19,859 bases of DNA from Bacillota bacterium (GCA_023459675.1 JAEWTC010000060.1:1-19859); one strand, 5' to 3'; positions 7,771 through 14,669 are shown, numbered from the stretch's first letter. Translations and numbers: made by a program. Notes: generated from the letters alone by a model not told the origin.

Positions 7771-8388
7771 TCAGCGAATGTTTGCCTCGTGAAAGCCGTC
7801 TCCGTCGTCCCTTACGGTAAATTCGGCTTCCGGCGGCAATTCCACATCCACAGGTTTCGTGCCGCTTGCGGGAGATTCGGCGCGGTTCTCCCGGGGAGCC
7901 GTTTCCGCCTTCTTCTCGTCCTTTTCCGTTTCGCGCATAATGCTGTCCACGGTATGCTTCAGGTTCTCGCCTGCGTGCTTAAGGGTTTCCTCCAACGAAA
8001 CGTCCTCAAACTCTTTGCTGTTGCGATCAATGCGGATGCGATACCCAAGCACCAGGGCAAACAGAATGCCGATGATAACGGTCCATGGGGAGAGCAGCAA
8101 CGCAACGATCAGGAACAGTGAGGACATGTTCACGATGGGGATATCGTCCTTGTGGATTTTCAGGCGCAGCCGGTACAATACGTGGAAGAAATTCTTGCGC
8201 TTGGCGTGCCCGTGACCGTGATTGTTCAGGTTTACTTCTTTTTCCAGAATCCGGCCGTTCTTTTCCAGGTCCAGCAGTGCCTGCGAAAGGCTGCCGTTAT
8301 GGTATTTCAACAAGGAAACGGCTTCGTTGTAAGAGATTCCGCTTTTACGGCGGATGACTTCGATGTCCTGTATGGTGAAATTAGGCAT
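7771..8388 (-). CDS. UBA-like domain membrane protein (DUF4342-like)
   Basis: A 205-residue protein starting at the ATG with AAAGGAG eight bases upstream. In-frame codons further upstream lack a ribosome binding site. Residues about 4-43 form a UBA/TS-N-like three-helix domain (GISYNEAVSLLKYHNGS). A His-rich linker (HGHGHAKRK, 57-65) follows. Next comes a basic strand region (RLRLKIHKDDIPIV) leading into a hydrophobic hairpin or long helix at about 88-118, and then a charged, probably disordered tail. This order matches DUF4342 proteins as I know them, though I cannot confirm the domain without a profile search. It is the first gene of the operon with the response regulator and kinase, so it may be a membrane accessory of that pathway. 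The function is unknown. Confidence 0.75.
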   Translation of the reverse strand: MPNFTIQDIEVIRRKSGISYNEAVSLLKYHNGSLSQALLDLEKNGRILEKEVNLNNHGHGHAKRKNFFHVLYRLRLKIHKDDIPIVNMSSLFLIVALLLSPWTVIIGILFALVLGYRIRIDRNSKEFEDVSLEETLKHAGENLKHTVDSIMRETEKDEKKAETAPRENRAESPASGTKPVDVELPPEAEFTVRDDGDGFHEANIR

Positions 8389-8431
8389 GGTCAACGCTCC
8401 TTTGTAGGTTGTTTGGAACCATAGCCATCGT

Positions 8432-8460
8432 ACCATACGCATGCCTGCGATGCTTGAGAA
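8432..8460 (-). promoter_or_regulatory. Candidate activator-dependent promoter of the UBA-protein/two-component operon
   Basis: On the minus strand a poor -35 TTCTCA (8455-8460) is separated by 17 bp from a -10 TATGGT (8432-8437), about 44 bp before the start codon. The weak -35 lies inside the third, degenerate copy of the 11-bp repeat described separately. That arrangement is typical of promoters activated by OmpR-family regulators. Confidence 0.4.
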
Positions 8461-8497
8461 ACCTCTTCAACTTTGATGAGAATTCCATGAGGATTCC
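8454..8497. repeat. Phased 11-bp direct repeats, candidate response-regulator box
   Basis: Plus-strand tandem copies ATGAGAATTCC (8476-8486) and ATGAGGATTCC (8487-8497) match at 10 of 11 bases. A third, weaker copy TTGAGAAACCT (8454-8464) lies exactly two 11-bp periods away. OmpR/PhoB-type regulators bind direct repeats with this helical period. The site is upstream of the operon that encodes such a regulator. Confidence 0.5.
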
Positions 8498-8505
8498 ATG
8501 CAAGC

Positions 8506-9255
8506 TCATTGTCTGGGCTTTTTCCCGATCGTACTTACAATTCTGGGCTTATTCGCCGGGGCGGACAAAGGCGCATCCGGCGCTTTAGCCGCGGAGTTCC
8601 CGGCGGCATTTACGGCGCCGTTTTCCAGATCCGCAGCGGTATTGCTGAGATACCGAACGGGATTGCCGCCGGACGGCTTTTCTTCCGCAACTCTGGATAC
8701 GCGCTGCCGGTCCTGAAACATCAGCTTTTGTGCGTCGTTTTCCTCTGTGGACAGGGCTGCCGCGATGCTGCCCGTTATCGGCGTCGGCTTCTGAACGGAC
8801 GCTATGCGCTTGTCCATCGGTTCAGTTCTCAGCGTATAGCTCTGCGATGATTGCGGCTCGGATGAGAAGCCGGATGCGGAAGGCTGCATACCGCCGGGAT
8901 AGTAAGCCGGCTGCGGGATGCCCGCGTTCGGCGCAGCGGTGGCTGCGGCCCTGTTCGTTACTTCGTTGTTCGTTTCTTCATTTTGCTTGCGGCGCGCCGT
9001 TGAACTGATCAAGCCTCCGGTAACCATGAGCGATATACCGCATAACAAGAGAAAATAACTCGAATGTAAGCAAAACCGTACGATGGAATTGAGCGTATTG
9101 GTTAAAGCATCCGGGCTCGTTTCCTGAAACGAGCTGATGATAAGGGTGAACTGTTCATTTTCGATCATGGGTACCAGCGACGAGAGGATGCCGATCAGCG
9201 CAAAGAAGAAGCCCAAGACAATAAAAACCGACCCCATGACGCGGAATGATTTCAT
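8506..9255 (-). CDS. Two-helix membrane protein with long disordered cytoplasmic tail, function unknown
   Basis: I do not recognise this 249-residue protein. Two hydrophobic helices (about 7-30 and 64-84) flank a short external loop. TARRK right after the second helix predicts that the remaining 160 residues are cytoplasmic. This tail is low-complexity, rich in Ala, Pro, Ser, Thr, Asn and Gln (for example AAATAAPNAGIPQP), and looks unstructured. The start at 9255 follows AAGGGGCGG. The frame stays open far upstream but that part is only the antisense of the vWA gene. It is divergent from the vWA/kinase pair with a 168-bp intergenic region. The Ser/Thr-rich tail beside a kinase gene makes it a possible kinase substrate, which is inference only. 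Confidence 0.7.
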   Translation of the reverse strand: MKSFRVMGSVFIVLGFFFALIGILSSLVPMIENEQFTLIISSFQETSPDALTNTLNSIVRFCLHSSYFLLLCGISLMVTGGLISSTARRKQNEETNNEVTNRAAATAAPNAGIPQPAYYPGGMQPSASGFSSEPQSSQSYTLRTEPMDKRIASVQKPTPITGSIAAALSTEENDAQKLMFQDRQRVSRVAEEKPSGGNPVRYLSNTAADLENGAVNAAGNSAAKAPDAPLSAPANKPRIVSTIGKKPRQ

Positions 9256-9323
9256 ACTTGATCCGCCCCTTACGTACAATCCACTATGCGTAGCATTTCG
9301 ACAACCCAAACGCAGCTTCCTTC

Positions 9324-9352
9324 TTGACCGTAGCCTGCTTTTGTGCTTAGAT
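9324..9352 (+). promoter_or_regulatory. Promoter of the vWA/kinase operon
   Basis: -35 TTGACC (9324-9329), 17-bp spacer, -10 TTAGAT (9347-9352) preceded by TGC, an extended -10. The start near 9359 gives a leader of about 65 nt before the vWA gene. No clear matching promoter was found for the divergent membrane-protein gene. Confidence 0.65.
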
Positions 9353-9423
9353 GACAAGGAGATCAGGGGTCGTATGCAGAATGAATGAGTAACATCGCAA
9401 ACTGAGCAGCAGAGGATGATTTC

Positions 9424-10104
9424 ATGGAGAAATACCAGCTCACTTATCATGTGGATATGGTGCTGTGCATCGACGCAACCGGCAGCATGCGTCACGTGAT
9501 CGACATCGTTAAGGAAAACGCTCTGCATTTTTATCGCGACGTGACCTCCGTGATGCGCAAAAAGAATAAGGTGATCAGCCAACTCAGAGTTCGCGTGATC
9601 ACGTTTCGCGACTATATAGCCGACGGGGAAAAAGCGATGATGTCCAGCGAGTTCTTCACGCTGCCCGAAGAAGAGAAAACCCTTCATGAAAGTATCCGCA
9701 GCGTGAGCGCGACCGGAGGCGGAGATATACCGGAGGATGGCTTGGAAGCGCTTGCCTACGCCATCCGCAGCGAGTGGACCCAGGAAGGCATCAAGAAACG
9801 CCACATAATCGTCATGTGGTCGGACGCGCCAACGCACCCGATTGGCTATAGCCGCGTCGCTCCCTGGTACCCGGAAGGAATGGCCAAGGACTTTGACGAG
9901 CTCAGCCTGTGGTGGGAAGACGAGCAGCTTGGCGGGGCTATGGATGAAAACGCCAAACGGCTGTTGATATTCGCGCCTGACGCGCCCGAATGGAGCCGCA
10001 TCTCCTCGGAATGGTCTCAAGTGATCCACGTCCAAACCGTTAGCGAGGGGTTAGGGGAGCTGGACTATCAGCAGGTCATCGACGCGATCTGCAATACGAT
10101 CTAG
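9424..10104 (+). CDS. von Willebrand factor type A domain protein
   Basis: A 226-residue soluble protein that is almost entirely one vWA domain. The metal-ion-dependent adhesion site is visible: DATGSM at 17-22 (DxTGS in place of the common DxSxS), the conserved Thr within SATGGGDIPED, and the late Asp in MWSDAPTHP. The GGGD.PE and SDA..HP signatures recall vWA proteins found beside protein kinases (TerY-like and vWA-kinase families). There is no signal peptide or membrane helix, so it should be cytoplasmic. AGAGGA seven bases upstream supports the start. The kinase-like gene follows after 10 bp, so they are probably co-expressed partners, with the vWA domain as a metal-dependent scaffold. 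The substrate is unknown. Confidence 0.88.
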   Translation: MEKYQLTYHVDMVLCIDATGSMRHVIDIVKENALHFYRDVTSVMRKKNKVISQLRVRVITFRDYIADGEKAMMSSEFFTLPEEEKTLHESIRSVSATGGGDIPEDGLEALAYAIRSEWTQEGIKKRHIIVMWSDAPTHPIGYSRVAPWYPEGMAKDFDELSLWWEDEQLGGAMDENAKRLLIFAPDAPEWSRISSEWSQVIHVQTVSEGLGELDYQQVIDAICNTI

Positions 10105-10114
10105 GACCGCCGGC

Positions 10115-10972
10115 ATGTTTATCGGAGCATATGAAACCGAAACGCAGTTTGTGACTACCGGCAGCGGAAACGCCCGTTGGTGCGTTGCCCATAAAGACGG
10201 AAAACAGTTTTTTCTCAAGCAGTTTCTGGCCCCTGTGCAGCCCGTGCAAACGACCGACGTGCCGACCGAGCAGGTACTTCTCCGCCGGGAGCGCTGCGCG
10301 GCGTTTGAACAGCGGAAACTGGCCATGTATAGACAGCTTAAAAACGTTCATGGAGATTGCGTCGTTCGCATGACGGATTTCTTCGTTTTCGACGGGCATT
10401 ATTTTACCGCATCGGAGTATATCGATCCATCGCATCAGACCTTCGAAACCATACGGAAAACCGCGCCGCGGATGATGCCGATGCTTGTGTTTTCCCTGGC
10501 GGAATGCCTGCGGATGCTGCACTCCTGCGGCATTGTTCATGCCGATCTGAAACCCGAGCATATCATTGTAAAGAACGAATGGGGCAGACCGCGCGTCAGT
10601 ATGATTGATTTTGACAGCGGCTTTCTGGAAGCTTCGCCTCCGGATCAGAAATCGAACCTCGAAGTCGATCCGGCGTACCTGTCGCCGGAAGGCTATTTAT
10701 TGATCACAGGCAATGACGTAAAGTTAACCCGGAAACTGGATACCTTTGCATTCGGCATACTGCTGCATCAGGCGCTGACCGGCACGTTTCCCGCGTTTGA
10801 CACGCGGAAGTATACCTACCTCTATGCCTGCGTGCTGGACGGCGGCAAGATAAAATTATCGCCGGGGCTGGACGGTCCGCAGAGCGCGCTGATCCAGCGT
10901 ATGCTGCGAAAAAATCCGGCCAAAAGGCCGGATGATCCCGATGTTTGCATGGTGCTGCGGAACTATATTTAG
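10115..10972 (+). CDS. Atypical Ser/Thr protein kinase-like protein
   Basis: A 285-residue protein kinase fold without any membrane helix or extracellular domain, unlike PASTA kinases. A short Gly-rich loop lies at about 15-22 (TGSGNARW), the likely beta-3 lysine is K35 (FFLKQF), and a Glu-bearing helix spans about 57-69. The catalytic loop is HADLKPEHI at 142-150, the metal-binding motif is DFDSGF at 165-170, and the APE-like motif is SPEGY. Two departures stand out. The metal-binding Asn after DLKP is His149, and DFG reads DFD. HxD (144), K146 and D165 are kept, so activity is plausible but metal handling may differ. It follows the vWA gene by 10 bp, and its stop overlaps the convergent aminotransferase stop by 4 bp. 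Confidence 0.85.
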   Translation: MFIGAYETETQFVTTGSGNARWCVAHKDGKQFFLKQFLAPVQPVQTTDVPTEQVLLRRERCAAFEQRKLAMYRQLKNVHGDCVVRMTDFFVFDGHYFTASEYIDPSHQTFETIRKTAPRMMPMLVFSLAECLRMLHSCGIVHADLKPEHIIVKNEWGRPRVSMIDFDSGFLEASPPDQKSNLEVDPAYLSPEGYLLITGNDVKLTRKLDTFAFGILLHQALTGTFPAFDTRKYTYLYACVLDGGKIKLSPGLDGPQSALIQRMLRKNPAKRPDDPDVCMVLRNYI

Positions 10973-12102
10973 TTTGCCCGGTAAAAATCGTGGATTGCCT
11001 CGATGACGCTGTTGCAGTCTTCCTCCGTGAGGCCGTAGTACATCGGCAGGCGTAAAAGACGCTCGCTCTCTTTGGTTGTATAGCGGTCTTCCCCGGCAAA
11101 TCTGCCAAACCTTTGCCCGGCCGCGGCGGAATGAAGCGGTATGTAGTGAAATACGGCCATCATCCCGCGTTCTTTTAGGAACGCGATAAGCGCGGCCCGC
11201 TCCGGCTCGCTTTTACACTTGACGTAATACATATGCGCATTGTGCGCGCATTCCTGCGGAATATAGGGACGCTCCAGCCTCTCCTGCCGTTCCAGATCCG
11301 CAAGACCCGCATGGTATTGATTCCAACGTTTCAACCGCCACGCGGTAATTGCCTCATGATTCTCCAACTGCGGCAGCAAATAGGCCGCGTTCAACTCGCT
11401 GGGCAGAATAGAGGACCCGATATCGACCCACGTATATTTGTCAACCTGGCCGCGATAAAAACGGCTTCTGTCCGTGCCTTTTTCGCGTACGATTTCGGCA
11501 CGTTCAATGAGCGCGGGGTTTTGCATCAGCGCGGCGCCGCCTTCGCCCATGCTGAAGTTCTTCGTTTCGTGAAAACTGAAACACCCGATATCGGACATCG
11601 AACCGGCAGGCTTGCCAAAGTAGGAGGCGTCCACGGCCTGCGCCGCGTCTTCCACGAGAAATGCGCCGGCGTTTTTGGCGATGGAGCCGATCGCGTTCAT
11701 ATCGCAGCATACGCCCGCGTAGTGCATGGGCACGATCGCTTTCGTACGCTTGGTTACGGCCGCTTCGATACAAGCGGGATCCAAGTTCATCGTCCTAGGA
11801 TCGACGTCGGCAAAGACCAGCGTACACCCGCGCAGCGCAAACGCGTTGGCGGTGCTGGAAAACGTAAAGGAAGGAAGAATTACTTCGTCGCCCGCCTTCA
11901 AATCGCACAAAATAGCTGCGAGCTCCAGCGCGCTGGTGCAGGAGGTGGTCAGCAGCACCTTTTTGCAGCCGGTCATGGCTTCCAAAAGCGCGTGGCAGCG
12001 CTTCGTAAACGTGCCGTCGCCGCTGATTTTATGACTGTGGATGGCCTCCAGTATATATTGGTCCTCGAGACCGTAGTAAGGGGGGACGTTAAATGGGATC
12101 AT
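10969..12102 (-). CDS. wecE: WecE-like dTDP-4-keto-6-deoxyglucose aminotransferase (DegT/DnrJ/EryC1 family)
   Basis: A PLP-dependent sugar aminotransferase of 377 residues; Escherichia coli WecE has 376. The two are alike throughout as far as I can recall: GDGTFTKRC, VLLTTSCTSALELAA, VEDAAQAV (D152), SFHETKNFSMGEGGA with PLP lysine K181, REKGTDRSRFYRGQVDKYTW, and the C-terminal MAVFHYIPLHSAAAG and EDRYTTKESERLLRLPM. WecE makes dTDP-4-amino-4,6-dideoxygalactose using glutamate. The start has GAGGTG upstream. It is the last gene of the four-gene cassette, 44 bp after the second ATP-grasp gene. No dTDP-sugar synthesis, acetyltransferase or glycosyltransferase gene is present nearby, which is unusual for this enzyme. 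Confidence 0.9.
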   Translation of the reverse strand: MIPFNVPPYYGLEDQYILEAIHSHKISGDGTFTKRCHALLEAMTGCKKVLLTTSCTSALELAAILCDLKAGDEVILPSFTFSSTANAFALRGCTLVFADVDPRTMNLDPACIEAAVTKRTKAIVPMHYAGVCCDMNAIGSIAKNAGAFLVEDAAQAVDASYFGKPAGSMSDIGCFSFHETKNFSMGEGGAALMQNPALIERAEIVREKGTDRSRFYRGQVDKYTWVDIGSSILPSELNAAYLLPQLENHEAITAWRLKRWNQYHAGLADLERQERLERPYIPQECAHNAHMYYVKCKSEPERAALIAFLKERGMMAVFHYIPLHSAAAGQRFGRFAGEDRYTTKESERLLRLPMYYGLTEEDCNSVIEAIHDFYRAN

Positions 12103-12146
12103 CAGTCACACCTCTTCATCCGCTTTTGCAATGCATGTAGAGCATA

Positions 12147-12983
12147 TCACACGAGCGGCGGATTGTCATGTGCAATTGCCCTTGCCAGTCCTTCGGCATA
12201 CAGCGCAATTACATCCAGATCGCTGACCTTATACAGCATTCTGCTGCCGACTACATCCTCGATTTCGTTGACGACCGGCTTTCCGTGATGATAGATCAAG
12301 TCAACGCCCGCAAATGAAAGCGGAGCGTTTGCGGACGCGAACTTGCGGATGACCTCCGTTGCAAGCTCGCGTTCGCCGCGCGTGAGCGTATGCAATTTCA
12401 CGCTTCCGCCGCGTTTGTAGTTGCTCACAATTCCAGCCGCCGCTGTGCGAAGAACGGCCGCGACGATCTCTCCAAACAACACGTAAACGCGTAGATCTTT
12501 ACCGGCGTCGCTGGCTTTTTCCTGCACCAGGGCGGGCAAGGGGGAAATGGCTTGCAACGCGGCGTCAAGCTCCGCTTGGTTTTCCGTCAACGTTACACGG
12601 TCGCCGCCGTGGCCGAATGCGGGTTTTACGACGCAGGGGAACGCCGTCCGGATCATTTTTTGGGACGGTTCGGCAAACTGTGTCGGCATCAGGGGAACCC
12701 CTTGCAGAAACCGGTGCGTGTTGCGCTTGTCGTTGCATATCTCGCTGACGCGGGCGTTATTGAATACAGGGATCCCCATCGCTTCCAACCGCGCGTTCAA
12801 ATTGAAGTTTCGCTGCCGCGAGACGACGAAATCCGGCGGGTTTATCAGTCCATCTTCAAAACGCTCCGTCAGCACAACGGAGAAAGAGAGATCAAACGCG
12901 GCGCCCGCCGTTTGCATATGCGACGCAAACAGGCGGTTTACTTCATAATCCCGCTCATCGTACAGCAACCATCCGGTTTTCAT
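12147..12983 (-). CDS. RimK-like ATP-grasp ligase, second of the pair
   Basis: A 278-residue ATP-grasp enzyme, expected to activate a carboxylate as acyl-phosphate and join it to an amine. Visible are the ATP lysine K120 in CVVKPAFGHGGDRV, the hinge VQEK (153-156), GKDLRVYVL with D163 and R165, SNYKRGG (187-193), and AGVDLI with D228. The late metal motif reads NEIED (E240, E242), whereas RimK-type enzymes and its upstream paralog have E-x-N. This points to a distinct subfamily. The start ATG lies five bases after the previous stop, so the two ligases are coupled. The substrate is unknown. Alpha-glutamate ligase activity is the family default only, and a peptide, cofactor or amino-sugar amide is equally possible. 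Confidence 0.85.
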   Translation of the reverse strand: MKTGWLLYDERDYEVNRLFASHMQTAGAAFDLSFSVVLTERFEDGLINPPDFVVSRQRNFNLNARLEAMGIPVFNNARVSEICNDKRNTHRFLQGVPLMPTQFAEPSQKMIRTAFPCVVKPAFGHGGDRVTLTENQAELDAALQAISPLPALVQEKASDAGKDLRVYVLFGEIVAAVLRTAAAGIVSNYKRGGSVKLHTLTRGERELATEVIRKFASANAPLSFAGVDLIYHHGKPVVNEIEDVVGSRMLYKVSDLDVIALYAEGLARAIAHDNPPLV

Positions 12984-12988
12984 CCGCT

Positions 12989-13861
12989 TCACCCAATCCG
13001 CTGCGCAATTTCGCGCAAGATTGCGTCTGCCATGTTCACCCCGGTACACTCCAGCGTAGTTTGGAAATGCGCGTTGCTGTTGACTTCGCAAATCAATGGG
13101 CCGTTTTTGCCGAAGAGAACGTCAACGCCGGCAAACGTTAGTCCAAGCGCGCGTACGGCCCGGAGCGCGAGCTCGCTTTCCCGGTCCGTCGGGGTGTAAT
13201 TGGCCATGCTGCCGCCCAAAGTGAGATTGCTTCGAAAATCACCGTTCTGGCTTTCCCGCAGAATGGAGGCAACCACCTTGCCGCCTACGATGTTGATGCG
13301 CGTATCCCGGCCGTAGCTTTCCGCGACCAGCTCCTGCAGCAGCATCGGCGTACCGGCAAGGGAAAGAACCTTAGCTGCCAGTTCTTCTTGATTTTGGATC
13401 AGGTATACCTGCTGTCCGAACGATCCGAAGCACTCCTTCAGTACAAGCGGGTAGGAAAGCATATCCGCCGCGTCTGCCAGGAACTCCGTATCCGTATACC
13501 CGATATTCGGGAAGGTTTTCGGCAAAAGCACCGTGCGAGGAACAGCGATGTTTGCCCGTCGCAGCGCCAGATAAGTTAGCGCCTTATCATCGCACAGCTC
13601 AATGCTTTCCGCGCTGTTGAACACAGGAATTCCCTGCATTTCAAGCAGCCGGGCTGTTTTTATATCCTTATCCCAGAACAGCACAAAATCTGGCAAAGCA
13701 CGCTTGAATGCCGGAGTATCGATATGCGTGGCGATCGTTGCGTTTGTCTGCAAAGTGAGACGGAGGTTCAGCTTCGCAGCCGATTGAAGCAGCTCTTGAT
13801 AAATTGCGTCGAACTTCGGCAGTTTCAGAAATGCGTTAACCACTAATAAGCCGTTTGGCAC
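12989..13861 (-). CDS. RimK-like ATP-grasp ligase, first of the pair
   Basis: A 290-residue ATP-grasp ligase, a diverged paralog of the gene that follows it. Motifs, numbered from the upstream ATG at 13870, are ATP lysine K145 in PLVLKECFGSFG, GRDTRINIVGG with R191, SNLTLGG (214-220), AGVDVLF with D250, and the complete metal motif CEVNSNAHF (E262, N264). The ATG at 13870 abuts AAGGAG with no spacing. The GTG at 13861 has that site nine bases upstream and gives an N-terminus (PNGLLVVNAFLKLPKF) typical of the family, so GTG is preferred. It lies 8-17 bp after the amidohydrolase-like gene and 5 bp before the second ligase. The substrate is unknown. Confidence 0.85.
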   Translation of the reverse strand: MPNGLLVVNAFLKLPKFDAIYQELLQSAAKLNLRLTLQTNATIATHIDTPAFKRALPDFVLFWDKDIKTARLLEMQGIPVFNSAESIELCDDKALTYLALRRANIAVPRTVLLPKTFPNIGYTDTEFLADAADMLSYPLVLKECFGSFGQQVYLIQNQEELAAKVLSLAGTPMLLQELVAESYGRDTRINIVGGKVVASILRESQNGDFRSNLTLGGSMANYTPTDRESELALRAVRALGLTFAGVDVLFGKNGPLICEVNSNAHFQTTLECTGVNMADAILREIAQRIG

Positions 13862-13878
13862 TTCCTCCATCTCCTTGC

Positions 13879-14523
13879 TTAGCGCAGCTGGTTTAGTGCC
13901 ACTGCGAAATCATGCAGAGAAAGCAGAACGTCCGTCAGGCGATAATAGGAGGAGCCAAGGGTTAAAAGTCTTGAGTTCAGCTCAATTTGAACGGCGGGTA
14001 CTTCGCAGCAGCTGGCTACGGTAGCGCATACGGTGTTGGGGTTGTCGGCGGCAAAGGGCTCGTCTATCGTAATCCGCCGGATACCGTGCGCCGCAAAACA
14101 GCTCTTGGCAATTTCAACCAATTCCTGGCTGCCCAAGAGATTCCTGCCGTTGCCCGTGCCGATGCATACGTCCATATCCCGGGTATCGATCAGCTGATGC
14201 AGATCGATGATATAGCGAATCTGCTGGCGTTTCACATACCGGCAAAGCGACGTGCGGTAATCGCTGACCGGGTCATAATTGGCGTCGTCATCCAGATGGC
14301 GTGTCTTATAGATCACAGGGAACTTGTAGCTTTCATTGAGAAGCTTGCAAAGGATGCCGGTATAACGCTCCGCCGCCTTGCTGGCGCCGTTTCGCGTTTG
14401 CAGAACCGCGTGCGGAGCGCTGAACATGACGGAACCGTTTCCGTCCAGAATTTCGTAGCTGTATTTATGCTCTTCGTCGGTAAAATATTGAAGCGCACGG
14501 TCGAGCTGCTGCTCACAGGTCAT
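13879..14523 (-). CDS. N-formylglutamate amidohydrolase-like zinc hydrolase
   Basis: A 214-residue protein, first gene of the four-gene cassette. Its motif order fits the N-formylglutamate amidohydrolase family of zinc amidases/carboxypeptidases. SAPHA (35-39, candidate zinc ligand H38) is followed by E52 in an AAERYT helix, YIIDLHQ (D107, H109), and a late VQIELNSR (Q179, E181, R185). The family assignment is from motif memory and moderately sure. The start ATG has GGAGG seven bases upstream, and a longer open frame to 14610 would begin inside the promoter. In this context it probably removes an N-acyl or N-formyl group, or cleaves an amide, before or after the ligases act. A histidine-degradation role is unlikely because no hut gene is nearby. 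Confidence 0.72.
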   Translation of the reverse strand: MTCEQQLDRALQYFTDEEHKYSYEILDGNGSVMFSAPHAVLQTRNGASKAAERYTGILCKLLNESYKFPVIYKTRHLDDDANYDPVSDYRTSLCRYVKRQQIRYIIDLHQLIDTRDMDVCIGTGNGRNLLGSQELVEIAKSCFAAHGIRRITIDEPFAADNPNTVCATVASCCEVPAVQIELNSRLLTLGSSYYRLTDVLLSLHDFAVALNQLR

Positions 14524-14581
14524 AAACGTCCCTCCAAGGGGTTCATCATAAGAATCGGGGAATGGGGAAGCAACAGAGCAT

Positions 14582-14610
14582 ACTGTAGCATGTGTAAGAA
14601 TGATTGTCAA
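14582..14610 (-). promoter_or_regulatory. Promoter of the ATP-grasp cassette (shares its -35 region with the tcdA promoter)
   Basis: Minus-strand -35 TTGACA (14605-14610), 17-bp spacer, -10 TACAGT (14582-14587). Transcription would start near 14575, about 52 nt before the hydrolase ATG. Its -35 overlaps the plus-strand -35 of tcdA by five bases. Confidence 0.7.
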
Positions 14611-14632
14611 TTTCCATGGGTTGATGTATGAT
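14604..14632 (+). promoter_or_regulatory. Promoter of tcdA and the downstream flavoprotein operon
   Basis: Plus-strand -35 TTGTCA (14604-14609), 17-bp spacer, perfect-class -10 TATGAT (14627-14632). The start near 14639 excludes the in-frame ATG at 14628 as the tcdA start. Confidence 0.75.
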
Positions 14633-14669
14633 AAAAAGTAGTATGTTTCACATAAGCAAAGGTGGTGTT

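Noticed and set aside
7771..8442. Longer start at 8442 for the UBA-like protein
   Set aside because: The added residues sit across the predicted promoter and have no ribosome binding site; ATG 8388 has AAAGGAG.
9256..9423. A promoter for the divergent two-helix membrane protein gene
   Set aside because: TTGTCG and several weak -10-like hexamers are present on the minus strand, but none pair at acceptable spacing.
8506..10035. A 509-codon minus-strand frame joining the two-helix membrane protein to a long upstream extension
   Set aside because: The upstream part is antisense to the well-supported vWA gene and does not resemble a protein. The real start is the ATG at 9255 before the first membrane helix.
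11233..12288. A 351-codon plus-strand frame opposite the aminotransferase gene
   Set aside because: Its translation is the Arg/His/Gly-rich type produced by reading the complement of a GC-rich gene, and the WecE-like frame has clear catalytic motifs.
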